Origin: Tessaracoccus sp.
Lineage (GTDB): Bacteria; Actinomycetota; Actinomycetes; Propionibacteriales; Propionibacteriaceae
Length of the DNA: 7,277 bases
Reading direction: 5' to 3'
NCBI RefSeq assembly: GCF_016714275.1
Contig: NZ_JADJNP010000016.1
Coordinates: forward strand, 1 to 7,277
The notes beneath the pieces were generated by a model that worked only from the letters and a program-made list of their open reading frames with translations, was not told where the DNA came from and ran no database searches. The translations under genes were made by a program, and so were the position numbers. This document shows positions 5,494 to 7,277 of this stretch, piece after piece (positions within the stretch are counted from its first letter, which is position 1; each line of letters begins with the position of its first letter).

Positions 5494-5520
5494 GGTGCCA
5501 GTGTACGACGAATCCCGTCG

Positions 5521-6984
5521 TCAGACGAGCATCACGCAACCGACTCCGTCGCGCGTGGCCCGATGAGCCGCGGCCTGCCCACCGGAGGCGGGCATCGTGC
5601 GGGCCAGGTGCGTCGCGCCGGCCGCCGAGTAGGCGGCGTCCACGTGCCCGACGCCGCGCCGGACGAACCGCCAGCCGTCGGCCACTGGGAACCGCTTCGC
5701 CCCGAGCACGTGCGCGGTCAGCAGCGGGTCACCCGGGTGCAGGATGCGCCGCGACTGGACCGCCTCGGCCAGGGCCTGGCAGGCGGCGGTCACGTCCTTG
5801 ATGGGCTCGAACTTGAGCGTGGCCAGGTCGGCGGCGAGAGCGTCTGTCGGACCCTTGAAGTAGCCTCGGGATCTTGGCCTGATCTTGGTCATCCACTCGG
5901 GGAGGTCAGCCATCGCCTCACGAGTGGACTCCCACGAGGCCACGGCCTCCACACGCACCCGGCCATCGGCGCCGACGGCGGCGGCGGTGAGCGTCACGTG
6001 CCCCAGGTCGGGCGCGACGTCGATGCAGACGGCCACCCGGGCGCGCAGGCCATCGAGGGTGAGCGAGGCGTCCCGGCACGCCTCCCAGGCGTCAGCCGGC
6101 ACGGCGACGTCGGCCAGGGTGTCCACGCGCTGGCAGAGTCGTTCGGTTCTGAACACCGCGGGCGGGTCGGTGGTCAGCGCGGATCTGATGGCTTGCTCGG
6201 ACACGATGTGGCCGAGCCCCGGATTCGCGTAGGTCCACGCCTCCCGGTCGTCCAGGTCGCAACCATCGGGCGCGCTCCACTCCGCGATGCCCAGGGTTGG
6301 GTCGGTCCCGGCGAGCGCGCTGTCCCGGAGCGCGTTCAGGACCACGCTCTCGTCACCGCCAGCGTTCGAGATGACCAACGTGAGCGCGCCCGGCCGGGCC
6401 GTCGTGGTGGCGGCGAGCGCGCTCCAGGCCCCCCAGTCGCGTTGTTCTCGCGCCTCGTCCATGAACAGCACGTCAACCGACAGCCCGCGGCCGGCCGATC
6501 GGTTGGCCGCGCCGATCTTCCAGCGTCGGCCGCCGATCAGAGAGACGTGCTCGTCCCCGTTGGTCCGGCTGACCCGCTCCAGCTCGGCGCGCAGCGAGGG
6601 GTCGGACTCGATCGTCTGGCACGCGGCCCGCCACGACTCCCGGGCGACGTCCAGGCTCTGGGCAACCGACAGGATCAGGCGCGCGTCGCCCAGGTAGAGG
6701 AACCACAGCCCGAGTACCCGCATCAGGTGGCTCTTCCCCGACTGGCGGGCTACCAGGATCAGGAACGTACGGAACCGGAGCCCGCCCGACGGCCCCAGCT
6801 CGAGCATGCGGATCACGGCCTCTTCCTGCCAGGGCAAGAACGGCTCGTGCAGGACGTCCCGGGCGAAGTCGATCACCTCATACCCGAGGCTGGTCTTGCG
6901 GGTCAGGCGCCGGAGAGGCTCGATGCCCAGCCTCGGCTCAGGCCTGCCGCGCAGCACGGAGCCTGTCGAGGGGGGACTGGGCAT
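5521..6984 (-). CDS. terL: Terminase large subunit (packaging ATPase and nuclease)
   Basis: A 487-residue motor protein that pumps DNA into the procapsid through the portal and cuts the concatemer. ATPase part: a Walker A-like VARQSGKS at residues 78-85, a Walker B strand VDVLFMDE ending at D176-E177, and a coupling motif LTLVISNAGG near 202-210. Nuclease part (RNase H-like fold): an acidic strand end AVCID with D322, a GPTDALAADL segment near 378-387, and a late Asp in GHVDAAYSAAG (D449). The N-terminal FLPWQEEAVIRML is the usual adenine-binding region of TerL. The ATG at 6984 is preferred because GGGAGG lies 8 bases upstream. A GTG at 6993 would give three more residues but overlaps that ribosome site. 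Length is typical of the family and the frame is unbroken. Only 27 bases separate its stop from the portal start. Confidence 0.95.
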   Translation of the reverse strand: MPSPPSTGSVLRGRPEPRLGIEPLRRLTRKTSLGYEVIDFARDVLHEPFLPWQEEAVIRMLELGPSGGLRFRTFLILVARQSGKSHLMRVLGLWFLYLGDARLILSVAQSLDVARESWRAACQTIESDPSLRAELERVSRTNGDEHVSLIGGRRWKIGAANRSAGRGLSVDVLFMDEAREQRDWGAWSALAATTTARPGALTLVISNAGGDESVVLNALRDSALAGTDPTLGIAEWSAPDGCDLDDREAWTYANPGLGHIVSEQAIRSALTTDPPAVFRTERLCQRVDTLADVAVPADAWEACRDASLTLDGLRARVAVCIDVAPDLGHVTLTAAAVGADGRVRVEAVASWESTREAMADLPEWMTKIRPRSRGYFKGPTDALAADLATLKFEPIKDVTAACQALAEAVQSRRILHPGDPLLTAHVLGAKRFPVADGWRFVRRGVGHVDAAYSAAGATHLARTMPASGGQAAAHRATRDGVGCVMLV

Positions 6985-7258
6985 CGGGGGCACCTCCCTT
7001 CGAGGCGGAAGCGCGAGCCTTGGGGGTTGCGCCCAGCTCGACCAGCACGGCCAGCAGCTTGGGGGCGAGCGCGGCGATGACGCCAGCCTTGCCGCAGCAC
7101 TCGGGACAGCCGTCGCCGTTGTCGATGGACTCGGCCAGCAGTAGTGCCAGGCGGACCGCGGCGGCGTCCACAGCGTCCCCGCTGAGCGCCTGGGTGGTGG
7201 CGGCCACCGCGGGGGCCAGCAGGCCGTCAGCGTTGCGTAGGTGGCGAGTCGTGGTCAC
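6938..7258 (-). CDS. terS: Terminase small-subunit-like protein
   Basis: A 106-residue protein starting with GTG. The start is set by a GGAGG at 7265-7269, 6 bases upstream. The small terminase subunit recognises phage DNA and delivers it to the large subunit for packaging. What is seen: an Ala/Leu-rich helical N-terminal half, a CPECC cluster near residues 51-55, then a helix followed by LGATPKARA around residues 75-83, a KGGAP stretch and a basic tail ending RAARQA. The 'LGxTPxARxxxxKGGAP' layout is familiar from small proteins placed directly before large terminases in actinobacterial phages (recalled family knowledge). Its 3' end overlaps the large terminase start by 47 bases, which suggests coupled translation. 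No helix-turn-helix is obvious by eye, so the DNA-binding role is inferred from position and family resemblance. Confidence 0.7.
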   Translation of the reverse strand: MTTTRHLRNADGLLAPAVAATTQALSGDAVDAAAVRLALLLAESIDNGDGCPECCGKAGVIAALAPKLLAVLVELGATPKARASASKGGAPDAQSPLDRLRAARQA

Positions 7259-7277
7259 TTCCGGCCTCCAGGTGGCT

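Noticed and set aside
5505..5521. Small hairpin ACGACG / CGTCGT between terminase and portal
   Set aside because: Only 6 bp, overlapping the terminase stop, without a T-run. Stems like this are common in G+C-rich DNA, and a terminator here would cut off the whole head operon.
6985..6993. GTG at 6993 as the large terminase start
   Set aside because: It overlaps the only good ribosome site (GGGAGG at 6993-6998), which is correctly spaced for the ATG at 6984.
1..7277. Defence system, CRISPR array, tRNA, integrase or insertion sequence
   Set aside because: None was seen on either strand. All supported genes are packaging, head or tail functions, and no direct-repeat array, terminal inverted repeat or tRNA-like cloverleaf was noticed.

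Overview
This window is the head and proximal-tail module of a tailed, HK97-fold siphophage or an integrated prophage. Every gene I can support lies on the minus strand, so transcription runs from position 7277 towards 1. The DNA is very G+C-rich with strong G/C third positions. It uses many GTG starts and one TTG start, GGAGG-type ribosome sites and GTGA stop/start overlaps. Together with the protein types, this points to an actinobacterial (Streptomyces-like) host. No integrase, att site, tRNA or host gene is present, so free phage and prophage cannot be told apart.

Right part (7258 to 3559): a small-terminase-like protein overlaps the large terminase, which has clear ATPase and nuclease motifs. 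A 28-base gap follows, then one long frame encoding a portal protein joined to a serine prohead protease. Together these package DNA through the portal and mature the procapsid. The protease has its own internal ribosome site and ATG.

Middle (3726 to 1170): the HK97-type major capsid protein is intact from position 3562, but its apparent N-terminal delta domain lies upstream in the portal-protease frame, so a -1 shift is needed to join the two. A strong hairpin follows the capsid stop. Next come a short hydrophilic protein, a head-tail connector with an extra N-terminal beta domain, an unrecognised 84-residue protein and a tail-terminator-like protein.

Left part (1167 to 1): a major tail tube protein broken by a one-base frameshift, a tail assembly chaperone with an overlapping second frame, and the start of a further tail or joining protein that runs off the window. 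In this left 1.2 kb, plausible protein sequence repeatedly changes frame by one base, twice in compensating pairs. Either the sequence carries indel errors at G/C runs, or the prophage is decaying, or a few of the shifts are programmed.

The observation most worth following is that portal, protease and capsid N-terminus share one stop-free frame ending at a GGGCCCG slippery-type heptamer followed by a hairpin. No defence system, CRISPR array, RNA gene or insertion sequence was seen. Family assignments were made from motifs and gene order, without database searches.
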